A DNA stretch of 64,000 nucleotides from Salminus brasiliensis (GCF_030463535.1 NC_132893.1:33427691-33491690); one strand, 5' to 3'; shown: positions 24,921 through 37,781, counted from the stretch's first letter. The notes: generated by a model from the sequence alone, not told the origin. A program made the numbers and translations.

Positions 24921-24960
<40 letters not shown>
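24921..24960. repeat. Poly-T run of 40
   Basis: Forty uninterrupted T residues after the foldback element. The equivalent site after gene 4 (30611-30620) has about ten, so the run expanded or was mis-assembled after duplication. Confidence 0.95.
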
Positions 24961-25439
24961 CCTATAAAGATGTTTGGAAACATGTAAACATTTTCCAAAA
25001 TGAACCAAATCTCAGCTTAGTTTTTCACACAAACAAACTTTATTGAATTTATATTTACAAGATTCAACATGTGATTAACCCCTGTGATTAGAAACTGCCT
25101 GATTAAAAAACATTTAGGGTGGGTTTTCAAGACAGGCATTAAACAGTCTCAGAAAACAGAGCATTATGAAAGGATGTTCTCCATTTAAAGCATAAAGTAC
25201 AGATTTTCTTGTGAACTGAAAGTAGAATTAAGAAGTATTGACAAAATGACAAGTACAGATATTTTAACTTTTTTGAAGAACCTCCATTTTAAGTATTTGT
25301 CAGTAAATACTTATATTAATAAATCTACATAAGTGACATAAGGATGAAGGGCAGCAACACTTTCTCAAATTAGCAGATAAAGGTTATTGCTACTACTACT
25401 GCAACAACTTTACAAAATAAAGTTGTTGGTAGTGAGGGT

Positions 25440-25790
25440 GAGAAATTAGATCTTCAGGTTGTAGTGGGAAAAAAACCCAACTGCAAGTGTGCATGCAAAA
25501 GTAGATTTTCAATGGATGGAGTAAAACACAAATGAGGGGTTCTCCTGGCTGAAGGACCCACACTGGGCAGAGGTGTAACAAAACAGATAGCCCATCAATA
25601 GATCCGAGCCTTTTCAGGCTCTTAAGGCTATTTAATAGTCTTAGTATAAAAAACAAAAATATTGTGTGTAACATAGCTGCATGGATTTAGAGACGTGTAG
25701 GCCCTTCCTTCCTTCACAAACACATCCTGCCATGGTCCTACACCTTAGAGCTACTTAAAGCTCCTCAGACACATCTGAACTATGATATTT
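25440..25790. repeat. Mosaic of inverted flank pieces between genes 3 and 4
   Basis: Bases 25440-25610 match the 3' flanks of the reverse-strand genes (33290-33450 and 37185-37335) in the same absolute direction, so they are inverted relative to the forward genes here. Bases 25617-25788 equal the right arm of the 19347-19718 palindrome. The two pieces meet at about 25610, a clear rearrangement junction. Confidence 0.75.
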
Positions 25791-26832
25791 TACCCTCTAT
25801 TTTGTATTAAAATGTGCATTATTTCAAAATGGGTGTGATCTTAGCCATTAATGTGTAGTGGAACATCACTACAAGCTTTATGAATTTGTGGTAGCAAGAT
25901 TCATGTACAGCTCACACTGTTTTCATTATTATATTATTGGAAAAATATCCATTGTCTTTCTTAGAATACCTACGAAAAATGTATTACATAATGCATGCTA
26001 ATTATAGAATGTGAGGTCTTAAAAAAAATCCTCTTAACCAATACAAATATATTGAATGAGGTCTGTTAGCCACCGGTGTACCAAATATATTTAAAAAAAA
26101 CACTGATGGGTGTAATTTTAGTTTTTTAATCTAGATTATTGCTGAGGATTGTTTAGTAGACTGGATGTTGATGGGGACATATCCTTATAGACCCTACCCA
26201 GTCTGATCCCATGATTTTACTTCAGTAAAATGTTGAACTTAGATATTGCCTAAGTGGAATAACTGTACTTTCAGTTAGATATTGGACTTGCGTACTTGTG
26301 CCACCTCTGGTTGATGTTAATAAAATATACAAAATATATATGTTTTACATATCTTTATAAATTACTTTTATCTTTATTACTTACCTTTATAAGGACATAA
26401 AATAATGTTCATAAAAAAATTAATTGCATAAAAAACAAGACTACTAAATTGCTATTTTCAGTCACTGCTACACTGTTGTATTGTACCCTGTAAATTTTAG
26501 TTCAAGTCCAGATATGATCAAATGTTTTCAGTCAAACTGCACAGATTGATTCTTGTCCAAATCATTATAAGACAAATATTTAATGTGTGTAATATTTAAA
26601 CACCTGCTTAAGTAAAATCTACCCGTGAAAAGCTGCAATAGTATTAACTTGATCAGCCGCAGCTGAACATTGTTTCATGAAGTCATGTGACAGTGGGTCA
26701 TGTGGGCTAACGGGGTGCTTTATAAAGGAGTCTCATAGGGTTTGGGTGTATGTCTACTTAGTTTGTGTTCAGTGGTCTTTTGAGGGTAATGGTATAGGTT
26801 GTACTCTAGTTGACACACACAGATTTTGAGAC
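25785..26832 (+). repeat. Array unit 5' flank, copy 3
   Basis: Matches 13590-14776 and 19722-20876, with a deletion of about 105 bp just after 25855 relative to the other copies. Confidence 0.88.
26660..26726 (+). promoter_or_regulatory. Promoter of array gene 4
   Basis: CAGCTG (26660-26665), GTCATGTGAC (26682-26691), GTCATGTGGG (26697-26706), TATAAA (26721-26726). Confidence 0.75.
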
Positions 26833-29800
26833 ATGGTGTGGTGGAGGAAAGGGTAAATATCCCAGAATGTGATTTATATAGTCAGTCTGTTTGGGTGCTG
26901 CTGTGGATTTAAATGGTTCTCTTTGTTTTGTAGCCTCCATTGCCTGTTCTTGGCATTGCTTCTGTGGGAAACTGCTAATGGACTCGGTGGTAAGAGTGAG
27001 AGAAACCTCTAATATGACTGTAACTAGAATTTTATGTTATTAACCTCATAACTTATACCTTTCTGTTCTCTTCCTAGTCTGGCAGGGTAGAACTGCTAAC
27101 TTTTGGCAAACTGGAGTTGCCAAAGGTCCTGGAGATCAGTCTGTTTCTCCTGTCCAGCAAGATTTCAGTAGCCCTGGAACTGAAGCTGCAGTGTATGGTC
27201 TGGTTTCTGCTCAGCCCCTGAGTGCTTCTGGTAGCAGAGGGTCTGTTGCAAGTGGTCCTGGACTCCTAAGGCAGTTCACAACCTCCAGTGATCAAAATGT
27301 CCTAAGCCAGTACAATCCCCTTCCCCAGTCTCTGGGTGGCTACACAACTCAATCTTCAGGGATGTCTAACTATGGTGTATCAAGGTTACCTCTGCTAGCA
27401 CAGAGCAGCACAAGCCAGGCTGTCCCTGAATTTCAGAGCCAGCTAGTAAACAGACCAATGTCTTCATCTCAGGGATCAGGGCCTGTGACCTCAACCCTCA
27501 GCTTAGCAAGTGACCTTGGAACAACCTCTAGGCAAGACGGCTATGGATTTCAGTCCTCAGCTGGTACCCTGTCACAGGGTCAGGGTGTTGGAATACCTGC
27601 CCCATACCAACTGGTGTCTCCATCCCAGGGTTCATCTAGCCAGTCTCTCTTCTCACAGCAGAGCAGCTTGCCGTATGCTTCTCCAGGCCTAGGAGTTTCT
27701 TCTCTGCCACAGAGCCTTCAATCCCGCTTTGTCCCTGGAACTCAAACCCAGTCTTCAGGGCCTGTGAGCTCATCTGTGAGTGTAGCAAGTGGTTTTACCA
27801 CAAGCTCTCAGCAAGATGGCATTGGTATTCAATCAGGAGCAGGTACACTGTATGGCCAGCCCTCTAGCTCGTATTCCTCTTCCCAGGGTCAGAGGGTTCA
27901 GACACCGACCCAGTATGGGGTGTTGCCAGACAAGCCCCCGCAGGGTTTAGTAGGTTCATATGCATCTCCCCCTCAAACACTGTCCCTGTCTGCACTGTAC
28001 CAGCCTGTGTCTCCATCACAGGGTCCAGCTAGCCAGCCTCTTTCCTCACAGCAGAGCAGCTTGCAGTATGCTTCTCCAGGCCTAGGAGTTGCTTCACTGC
28101 CACAGAGCCTTCAATCCCGCTTTGTCCCTGGAAGCCAAACCCAGTCCTCAGGGCCTGTGACCCAAAACCTCAGCTTAGCAAGTGACATTGGAACAACCTC
28201 TAGGCAAGATGGCTATGGATTTCAGTCCTCAGCTGGTACCCTGTCACAGGGTCAGGGTGTTGGAATACCTGCCCCATACCAGCCTGTGTCTCCATCCCAG
28301 GGTTCATCTAGCCAGTCTCTCTCCTCACAGCAGAGCAGCTCGCAGTATGCTTCTCCAGGCCTAGGAGTTTCTTCTCTGCCACAGAGCCTTCAATCCCGCT
28401 TTGTCCCTGGAACTCAAACCCAGTCTTCAGGGCCTGTGAGCTCATCTGTGAGTGTAGCAAGTGGTTTTACCACAAGCTCTCAGCAAGGTGGCATTGGTAT
28501 TCAATCAGGAGCAGGTACACTGTATGGCCAGCCCTCTAGCTCGTATTCCTCTTCCCAGGGTCAGAGGGTTCAGACACCGACCCAGTATGGGGTGTTGCCA
28601 GACAAGCCCCCGCAGGGTTTAGTAGGTTCATATGCATCTCCCCCTCAAACACTGTCCCTGTCTGCACTGTACCAGCCTGTGTCTCCATCACAGGGTCCAG
28701 CTAGCCAGCCTCTTTCCTCACAGCAGAGCAGCTTGCAGTATGCTTCTCCTAGCGTGGGTCTGACTCAGAGCCTTGGGTCTCGCTATGTCCCCCAGTTCTC
28801 AAGGCCGGTGACCTCATCCCTAAGTTCAACAAGTGGTGACGCCCCAACGTCTCAGCAAGACGGTTATGGATTTCAACCCTCAGCAGGTACACTGTATAGC
28901 CAGTCCTCTAGCTTGTATTCCCCTTCACAAGGTCAACAGAGTGTTCAGATGTCCAGCCAGTATGTGGGGTCACCAGACAGGCCTGTGCTCCCCTCACAGG
29001 GTTTAGTGAGTGCATATACTGCAGGACCTGCTCAGTGGTATAGGGTAGATCCTTCTGGATTCCAGGCTGGGCAAACCAACCAGCCTTTGTTCTCGTCCCA
29101 GGGTTCTGTGGGCCAGGCAGCCTCAAGTAGCTATCCCTCTACATCTCAAAGCCAAAGCACCCCAGGTTCTTTTGGGTTTGGCTTTCAAAGCCAAAGTGCT
29201 CCAGCTTCAACCGTAGCCTTGACCCGGAGTGCTGCCCAGCTTCCAACCTTCCAAACATCCAGACGGTTTTCCAGTACATCCCTAAATACTGCAGGTCCTT
29301 CTGCCTCTGTGTCCCAGCCATTCCATGTGGCCCAAAGCTCTGTAACCTGGAGATCCCCAAGTGCATCTTCATCCTCTAGCCAGAGTTCTTCTGGACAGGC
29401 TGCCCCTGTAGCTGCCACCCAACAGTACTCCAGTGATTCATTGCAAAGCACAGGCTTTTATGGCTCTCTACCCTCTCAAGTTGCAACCCCCTTGCAGATG
29501 TCTGCCAACTACCGTCCTGTGTCTCTGAGCAGTACAACCCAGATGGGAAGCTTTGACCAGTACAGTCCAGTAAGCTCTGTCCCATCCAGAGCGTCTACTT
29601 CAGCTCAGAGCACACCAACAAACTTTGGACTTCTGCAGAGTTACAGCAACCAAGCACTCGGGGCCTCTATCCAGCAGCAACCTGCTGTAGACTCCTCCTT
29701 CAGCCAGCAGACTTCTGAAGCACAAGGTAGCTCCTCAGTTTCTGGTTCTCCAGGCTTGTATAGCTTTGTGGGGTCTAGAGCGACCAGCTACAGCTTTGCC

Positions 29801-29869
29801 CAGAACCTGAATGAGCCTGTCTACAAACCTGCCACCCGGAGAGGCCAAGACAGCTCTGTCAAGCAGTAA
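26833..29869 (+). CDS. Array gene 4: secreted Ser/Gln-rich repeat protein, modules A-B-A-B-C
   Basis: Coding exons 26833-26852, 26934-26989 and 27078-29869 give 955 residues. The signal peptide and N-terminal block match genes 2 and 3. Two A modules (marks at 27510 and 28182) alternate with two B modules before the C block (AQWYRVDPSGFQ). It ends like gene 3 (LNEPVYKPATRRGQDSSVKQ). AATAAA is at 29961-29966. Nucleotide identity to gene 3 is very high across exons, introns and both flanks, so duplication or gene conversion is recent. Function unknown; the protein is predicted to be exported and largely disordered. Confidence 0.87.
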
Positions 29870-31083
29870 TTGTTTTGCATAGCTGTGCTTTTACAGGATG
29901 GCAGCCCTACAGTTCTTGTATGTTTGACTGGTTAATGACTTGTTTGTATGTTCAAGCTTTAATAAATGCAGCTTATGCTTAATTCTGTTTCTGCGTTTCA
30001 ATTTATTGTTTGACACTCTGTCTTGGTTCCAGTCACTTTGGTTCAACAATGCCACATTCAACTCGGTGGATGGGTTTTATTTCTGAAATTTGTGCCTCCA
30101 TGTTTATGGTGTATCAGCTAGCTGTCTTGAAGCAATTTGTTTAACTACAGTCTTGACCTGTATTTCCAGTTTTAGGAGTAAACCTTCTGCAGCAGGTGCT
30201 GGCAAGTTTGTCAGTATAGGAGGCACGTTTGATGCTGTTTCCATTTTAGAGCTCATGAGCTCAGCTTTTATTCTGCTTTTATTTTATTCTTGTGTGGGCA
30301 CTGCCTTTCAATATTCAGGAGTATTCTGGGCCCTGGTTAAGGCTGAATACTGGTAAGGCTGCCTGTATCTCTTATTACCATTTTTATTTTAATGGCTTCA
30401 ATGTGATTTAAGTGCAGAAGACCTCCCTGCCGTAGCTGGCCAATCAAAAGTTAGAATACACTGGAATTAGTGTTAATTTAAACTATTACCCAGATTACAT
30501 TTGTAACTCCACTGCACTTTTAGCATTTTAAAAAGATTGTGCTCATTAATCATTGGATTTTTCTCCAGTGATTAGCACAATCTTTTTAGAATGCTAAAAG
30601 TGCAGTCTTATTTTTTTTTTCCTATAAAGATGTTTGGAAACATGTAAACATTTTCCAAAATGAAACAAATCTCAGCTTAGTTTTTCACACAAACAAACTT
30701 TATTGAATTTATATTTACAAGATTCAACATGTGATTAACCCCTGTGATTAGAAACTGCCTGATTAAAAAAGATGAACATTTAGGGTGGGTTTTCAAGACA
30801 GGCATTAAACAGTCTCAGAAAACAGCATTATGAAAGGATGTTCTCCATTTAAAGCATAAAGTACAGATTTTCTTGTGAAATGAAAGTAGAATTAAGAAGT
30901 ATTGACAAAATGACAAGTACAGATATTTTAACTTTTTTGAAGAACCCCCATTTTAAGTATTTGTCAGTAAATACTTATATTAATAAATCTACATAAGTGA
31001 CATAAGGATGAAGGGCAGCAACACTTTCTGAAATTAGCAGATAAAGGTTATTGCTACTATTACTGCAACAACTTTACAAAATA
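29870..31083 (+). repeat. Array unit 3' flank, copy 2, ending at an inversion junction
   Basis: Matches 24183-25420 up to ACTTTACAAAATAAA at 31083, then abruptly becomes reverse-strand gene 5 sequence. Confidence 0.85.
30511..30606. repeat. 96-bp hairpin-forming inverted repeat, second copy
   Basis: Same foldback element as 24824-24919, at the equivalent position after gene 4. Confidence 0.85.
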
Positions 31084-32586
31084 AACTGTACTGTAGCGTA
31101 TAAAACTACAAAAAATACAAGAACTTGACCCCTCAAAGCTGAACAAGGTTGGAGAACCAGACACTGAGGAGCTGTCTTGTGCTTCAGAAGTCTGCTGGCT
31201 AAAGGAGGAGTCTACAGCAGGTTGCTGCTGGACAGAGGCTCCAAGTGCTTGGTTGCTGTAACTCTGCAGAAGTCCAAAGTTTGTTGGTGTGCTCTGAGCT
31301 GAAGTAGACGCTCTGGATGGGACAGAGCTTACTGGACTGTACTGGTCAAAGGTTCCCACCTGGGTTGTACTCCTCGGAGACACAGGGCGGTAGTTGGCAG
31401 ATGTCTGTGAGGTAGTTGCAACTTGAGACGGCAGAGGAGCATAAGAGCCTGTGCTTTGCAATGAATCACTGGAGTACTGTTGGGTGGCAGCTACAGGGAT
31501 AGTCTGCCCAGAAGAGCTCTGGCTAAAGGATGAAGACACACTTGGGGATCTCCAGGTTACAGAGCTTTGAGCCACTTGGAATTGCTGGGAAACAGAGGCA
31601 CCTGCAGTACTTAGGAATGTACTGGGGAACCGGCTGGATGTTTGGAAGGATGGAAGCTGGGCAGCACTCTGAGTCAAGGCTACAGTTGAAGCTGGAGCAC
31701 TTTGGCTTTGAAAGCCAAACCCAAATGAGCCTTGAGGCTGCCTGGCCCACAGAACCCTGGGATGGGAACCAAGGTTGGTTGGTTTGCCCAGCCTGGAATC
31801 CAAAAGGATCTACCCTATACCACTGAGCAGGGCCTGCAGTATATGCACTCACTAAACCCTGTGAGGGGAGCACAGGCCTGTCTGGTGACCCCACATACTG
31901 GGTGGACATCTGAACACCCTGTGTAGAAGAATCCAAGGTAGAGGGTTGGCTATACATTGTACCTGCTGAGGACTGAAATCCATAGCTGTCTTGCTGAGAC
32001 GTTGGGGCAGAGCCACCTGTTGAACTCACAAATGAGCTCACAGGCCCTGAGGACTGGGTTTGGGTTTCAGGGACATAGCGGGATGGAAAGCTCTGTGGCA
32101 GAGAAGAAACTCCTAGGCCTGGAGAAGCATGCTGCAAGCTGCTCTGCTGTGAGGAGAGAGACTGGCTAGATGAATCCAGAGACGGCTGGTATTGGGTAGG
32201 CATTCCAACACCCTGACCCTGAAATCCATAGATGTCTTGCCTAGAGGTTGTTCCAAGGTCACTTGCTAAGCTAGGGGTTGAGGTCACAGGCCCTGATCCC
32301 TGGGATGAAGACACTGGTCTGTTTACTAGCTGGCTCTGAAATCCAGGGACAGCCTGGCTTGTGCCGCTCTGTGCTAGCAGAGGTAACCTTGATACACCAT
32401 AGTTAGACGTCCCTGAAGATTGAGCCATGTAGCCACCCTGAGACTGGGGAAGGGGATTGTACTGGCTTAGGACATTTTGATCACTGGAGGTTGTGAACTG
32501 CCTTAGGAGTCCAGGACCACTTGCAACAGACCCTCTGCTACCAGAAGCACTCAGAGGCTGAGCAGAAACCAGACCATACACTGCAC
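31084..32586 (-). pseudogene. Array gene 5: truncated, frameshifted repeat-protein relic
   Basis: Only exon 3 survives, read on the minus strand from VYGLVSAQ at about 32586. Exons 1-2, both introns, the TATA box and the E-boxes are missing. The exon start abuts a SINE (32590-32800), beyond which far-upstream flank resumes. A deletion of about 38 bp near 31730, relative to gene 6 (34575-34613), shifts the frame inside the SYPSTSQSQ segment; two overlapping frames cover the rest. The C-terminus is also lost: after FSFEG the sequence jumps into 3' UTR-like AGTTCTTGTATTTTT and ends in unrelated residues, so the conserved VYKPATRRG tail is absent. The residual A module is short. A secreted product is not expected. 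Confidence 0.9.
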
Positions 32587-32589
32587 AAT

Positions 32590-32800
32590 AACAGATAACA
32601 CCTCTACCTGCCATTGAGTTACAACACCACCATGTGGGAGACCAGGGTTTGATTCCGAGTCTGGTATGCTGCGCTACACCAATAAGAGTCCTTGGGTAAG
32701 ACTCCTAACACTACATTGGCCCTCCTCTGTAATACGAGTAACCTTGTAAGTCGCTCTGGATAAGAGCGTCAGCTAAATGCCATAAATGTAAATGTAAATG
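32590..32800 (+). mobile_element. tRNA-like SINE with L2-like tail, at the broken 5' end of gene 5
   Basis: Contains a B-box-like GACCAGGGTTTGATTCCG, the CACCAATAAGAGTCCTTGGG and GTAAGACTCCTAAC blocks, and a 3' end GTAAGTCGCTCTGGATAAG...AAATGTAAATGTAAATG. It occupies the place where the promoter, exon 1 and exon 2 of gene 5 should be. Confidence 0.75.
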
Positions 32801-33189
32801 CACAAGCAAGTGTAGCTTTTCTGTGGGTAGATTTTACATAAGCAGGTGTTTAAATATTATTTGCATATTCCACACATTAAATATTTGTCTGATAATGATT
32901 TGGACAAGAATCAATCTGATCATATCTGCACTAAAATGACAATACAATACAACAGTGCAGCAGTGACTGAAAAGAGCACGGATGAGAAAGGTCTACTGAA
33001 TTGTTCTCACTAATCGTTTTATTTCTATTTTTTTATTAAAATGTAACCATCTGTCAGTGTCTTAATGCATTTAATACACAGGCAGCGAACAGACCTCTTT
33101 CTCTACTACGAGTCCTGCCTCCCTAACCCACATCTCTAACAGGATTGGCTGGTCAGAACAAACTAAAGTTTCAAAATACATTATAACAA

Positions 33190-33880
33190 CATGTAGATTT
33201 CTCACACAGCATTCAGAGTCACCAAAACTAAAAGAAACATCATTTGGTTGTCTCTTATATTCAAGTATAATGTGGGTTTATTATTCTGGCTGTAGTGGAG
33301 GGGAGAGAGATACACCCAACTGCAAGGGTGCATGCAAAAATAGATGTTCAATGGACGGAGTAAAACACAAATGAAGGGTTCTCCCAGCTGAAGGACCCAC
33401 ACTGGGCAGAGGTGTAACACAGATAGCCCATCAATAGATCAGAGTGTACACTACACAACTCTGGAAATAGAAGCTTTTTGAGAGATCCATTGAGAGAACT
33501 AAAGGGAAAAGTGCATCAAGTGTTTTTCATGTCCTGACTCCAAGCCTAGCCAGTACCTGCTGCAAGAAAAGGTTACTCCTAAGAACTGGAGATGCCAATC
33601 AGAATAGTAAGCACACTGAAATTGCTACAAGACAACTACACCATTAAGATGAAAGCACCTAAAGACCAGTAATGAAACCCTACATTCCACTCAGTGCATG
33701 TGGGTTTGGGGGAAAACCAAAGTGACTTTTCCTGAACAAAAGACAAATGTGGCAGTTATACAAGAAAACCACAATAAATTGAAATGCAGAGACAGAATTA
33801 AACAAATAAGCTGCATTTATTAAAGGTTGAACATACAAACAAGTCATTAACCAGTCAAACAGTCACAGCTACCCAAAACA
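33190..33880 (-). repeat. 3' flank of gene 6, duplicated at 37180-37780
   Basis: Holds the 3' UTR of gene 6 with AATAAA on the minus strand (TTTATT at 33816-33821). The flank is shared with gene 7 (same blocks at 37180-37780), so genes 6 and 7 also arose by duplication of a whole unit of about 4.2 kb. Confidence 0.8.
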
Positions 33881-33881
33881 A

Positions 33882-36238
33882 TTACTGCTTGACTGAGCTG
33901 TCTTGGCCTCTCCGGGTGGCAGGTTTGTAGACAGGCTCATTCAGGTTCCGAGTGAAGCTGTAGCTGGTTGACCTAGACCCTTCAAAGCTATACAAGCCTG
34001 GAGAACCAGAAACTGAGGAGCTACCTTGTGCTTCAGATGTCTGCTGGCTGAAGGAGTCTACAGCAGGTTGCTGCTGGACAGAGCCTCCAAGTGCTTGGCT
34101 GCTGTAGCTTTGCACAAGTCCAAAGTTAACTGGGGCACCTTGGGCAGATGTGGAGGCTCTGGATGGGACATAGCTTACTGGACTGTACTGGTCAAAGCCT
34201 CCCACCTGGGTTGTACTGCTTGGAGACACAGGGGGGTAGTTGGCAGACATCTGCGAGGGGGTTGCAACTTGAGATGACAGAGGGGCATAAGAGCCTGTGC
34301 TTTGCAATGAATCACTGGAGTACTGTTGGGTGGCAGCTACAGGAGCAACAGGCCCAGAAGAACTCTGGCTGAAGGATGAAGATACACTTGGAGATCTCCA
34401 GGTTACAGAGCTTTGGGCCACTTGGAATGGCTGGGACACAGAGGCACCTACAGTACTTAGGGACGTACTAGGGATCCGGCTGGATGTTTGGAAGGATGGA
34501 GGCTGGGCAGCACTCTGGGTCAAGGCTACGGTTGAAGCTGGAGCACTTTGGCTTTGAAAGCCAAACCCAAAAGAACCTGGGGTGCTTTGGCTTTGAGATG
34601 TAGAGGGATAGCTGCTTGAGGCTGCCTGGCCCATAGAACCCTGGAATGGGAACAAAGGTTGGTTGGTTTGCCCAGCCTGGAATCCAAAAGGATCTACCCT
34701 ATACCACTGAGCAGGGCCTGCAGTATATGCACTCACTAAACCCTGTGAGGGGAGCACAGGCCTGTCTGGTGACCCCACATACTGGGTGGACATCTGAACA
34801 CTCTGTTGACCCTGTGAAGGGGAATACAAGCTAGAGGGCTGGCTATACAGTGCACCAGCTGAGGACTGAAATCCATAGCCGTCTTGCTGAGATGTTGGGG
34901 CAGCATCACTTGTTGAACTAAGGGATGAGGTCACAGGCCTTGAGGACTGGGGGGCATAGCGAGACCCAAGGCTCTGAGTTAGACCCAGGCTAGGAGAAGT
35001 ATACTGCAGGCTGCTCTGCTGTGAAGAAAGAGGCTGGCTAGCTGATCCCTGGGATGGAGACACAGGCTGGTACAGTGCAGACAGGGACTGTGTTTGAGGG
35101 GGAGACGCATATGAACCTATTAAACCCTGTGGGGGCTTGTCTGGCAACACCCCATACTGGGTCGGTGTCTGAACCCTCTGACCCTGGGAAGAGGAATACG
35201 AGCTAGAGGGCTGGCCATACAGTGTACCTGCTGCTGATTGAATACCAATGCCATCTTGCTGAGAGCTTGTGGTAGAATCATGCACTATAATCATAGATGA
35301 GCTCACCAGCCCTGAGGACTGGGTTTGGGTTCCAGGGACATAGCGGGATGAAAGGCTCTGTGGCAGAGAAGAAACTCCTAGGCCTGGAGAAGCATACTGC
35401 AAGCTGCTCTGCTGTGAGGAAAGAGACTGGCTAGATGAACCCTGGGATGGAGACACAGGCTGGTATGGGGCAGGTATTCCAACACCCTGACCCTGTGACA
35501 GGGTACCAGCTGAGGACTGAAATCCATAGCTGTCTTGCCTAGAGGTTATTCCAAGGTCACTTGCTAAACTAGGGGTTGAGGTCACAGGCCCTGTTCCCCA
35601 GGATGAAGACACTGGTCTGTTTACTAGCTGGCTCTGAAATCCAGGGACAGCCTGGCTTGTGCCGCTCTGCGCTAGCAGAGGTAGCCTTGATACACCATAG
35701 TTAGAAGTCCCAGAAGATTGAGCAGTGTAGCCACCCTGAGACTGGGGAAGGGGATTGTACTGGTTTAGGACATTTTGATCACTGGAGGTTGTGAACTGCC
35801 TTAGGAATCCAGGAACACTTGCAACAGACCCTCTGCTACCAGAAGCACTCAGAGGCTGAGCAGAAACCAGACCATACACTGCAGCTTCAGTTCCAGGGCT
35901 ACTGAAATCTTGCTGGACAGGAGAAACAGACTGATCTCCAGGACCTTTGGCAACACCACTTTGCCAAAGGTTAGCAGTTATACCCTGCCAGACTAGGAAG
36001 AGAACAGAAAGGTCTAAAGTTATGAGGTAAATAACATTAAATTCTAGTTACAGTCATATTAGAGGTTTCTCTCACTCTTACCACCAAGTCCATTAGCAGT
36101 TTCCCACAGAAGCAATGCCAAGAACAGGCAATGGAGGCTACAAAACAAAGAGAACCATTTAAATCCACAGCAGCTCCCAAACAGACTGACTATATAAATC
36201 ACATTCTGGGATATTTACCCTTTCCTCCACCACACCAT
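33882..36238 (-). CDS. Array gene 6: secreted Ser/Gln-rich repeat protein, modules A-B-C
   Basis: Coding exons on the minus strand: 36219-36238, 36082-36137 and 33882-35992, giving 728 residues. The signal peptide is the family form (MVWWRKGLHCLFLALLLW). The mature start reads VWQGITANLWQSGVAKGPGD, with Ile where gene 2 has Arg. One A module, one B module (with a distinctive SSMIIVHDSTTSSQQ entry) and the C block (AQWYRVDPFGFQ) follow. The tail is NLNEPVYKPATRRGQDSSVKQ. This is the minimal full architecture in the array. Its TATA box carries a substitution (TATAAT for TATAAA), so expression may be weaker; that is inference. Confidence 0.86.
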
Positions 36239-36342
36239 GTCTCAAAATCTGTGTATCAACTAAAGCACAACCTATACCATTACCCTCAAAGTACCACTGA
36301 ACACAAACTAAGTTGACATACACCCAAACCCTATGAGATTCC

Positions 36343-36409
36343 ATTATAAAGCACCCCGTTAGCCCACATGACCCACTGTCACATGACTTCATGAAACAAT
36401 GTTCAGCTG
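36343..36409 (-). promoter_or_regulatory. Promoter of array gene 6 (variant TATA)
   Basis: Read on the minus strand: CAGCTG (36404-36409), GTCATGTGAC (36378-36387), GTCATGTGGG (about 36363-36372), then TTTATAATGG. Other copies have TTTATAAAGG at this place. Confidence 0.72.
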
Positions 36410-36419
36410 CGGCTGATTA

Positions 36420-37180
36420 ACTTAATGCAAGTGCAGCTTTTCACGGGTAGATTTTACTTAAGCAGGTGTTTAAATATTACACACATTAAATATTTGTCTT
36501 ATAATGATTTAGACAAGAATCAATCTGTGCAGTATGACTGAAAACATTTGATCATATCTGTACTTGAACTAAAAATGACAGGTTTCAATACAACAGTGTA
36601 GCAGCGACTGAAAAGAGCACTGAGGAGACACTCAAGCAAAATAGTAGCCTTGGTATTTATCTCTTCAAACAGTTATTAACTGTAATTAATAGACGCAGTG
36701 TTGTCAACATAACTTCCCACATGCTGGGAAGGAGATAAAAACAGCTGGTTACTTTCATAATTATATATGTGGTACGAAAAGGCGTCCACTTTGGGCTTAA
36801 TTTGGACCAAATCAGAAAGACTACACACAGATTACTTTTTAACACTAAATAAAGTCCATGAAAAAAAAACTGATTTATACCAAAAACAATGTCCATATGA
36901 CATCTGGTGCTGGGTGGGATGTGTTTATCACATTAATAGCATGTAATTATTTAAAAGGGACCATGAAATGAAACCCTACTGGTTAAAAACAGGACAGGGC
37001 AAAAATAATTTTAATAACTGCTGTTAACATAACACTTAAATTTATCACATTAAATAGTTAAGATTACAGAAATGACTTTTAATTTCTATCAGATAAAATA
37101 ACCAAAGATTATCTCTGCTCATTTTTCTGCATAAACTCTAGAGGGTTCATTCTAAAAAATAATAAAAAATAATAATAATT
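36420..37180. other. Spacer between genes 6 and 7
   Basis: 36420-36620 is upstream flank shared with other units. 36620-37140 is AT-rich sequence not seen elsewhere in the array, with no gene recognised. Confidence 0.5.
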
Positions 37181-37781
37181 CTGGCTGTAGTAGGGGGGGC
37201 ATCTAACCAACTGCAAGTGTGCATGCAAAAGTAGATGTTCAATAGATGGAGTAAAACACAAGTGAGGGGTTCTCCCAGCTGAAGGACCCACACTTGGCAG
37301 AGGTGTAACACTGATAGCCCATCAATAGACCAGAGTGTACACTACACAACTCTGGAAATAGAAGCTTTGAGAGATCCATTTAAAGAACTAAAGGGAAAAA
37401 GGCATCAAGTGTTTCTCTGGTCCTGACTCCAAGCCTAGCCAGTACCTGCAGCAAAAAAAGGTTACTCCTAAGAACTGGAGATGCCAATCAGAATAGTAAG
37501 CACATTGAAATTGCAACAAGACAACTAGTTACTAGACCATTAAGATGAATGTACCTAAAGACCAGAAATAAATAAAACCCTGCATTCCACCCAGTGCATG
37601 TGGGTTTGGGGGGAAAGCCAAAGTGACTTTTCCTGAACAAAGACAAATGTGGCAGTTATACAAGAAAACCACAATAAACTGAAATGCAGAGACAGAATTA
37701 AACCAATAAGCTGTATTTATTAAAGGTTGAACATACAAACAAGTCATTAACCAGTCAAACAGTCACCACTACCCAAAACGA

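Larger units (their letters stand above)
24183..25420 (+). repeat. Array unit 3' flank, copy 1
   Basis: Nearly identical to 29870-31083 after gene 4. It holds an unspliced 88-codon open frame (24403-24669) conserved in both copies, but that frame lies in duplicated flank and shows no domain, so I do not call it a gene. The main difference between the copies is the poly-T run at 24921. Confidence 0.85.
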
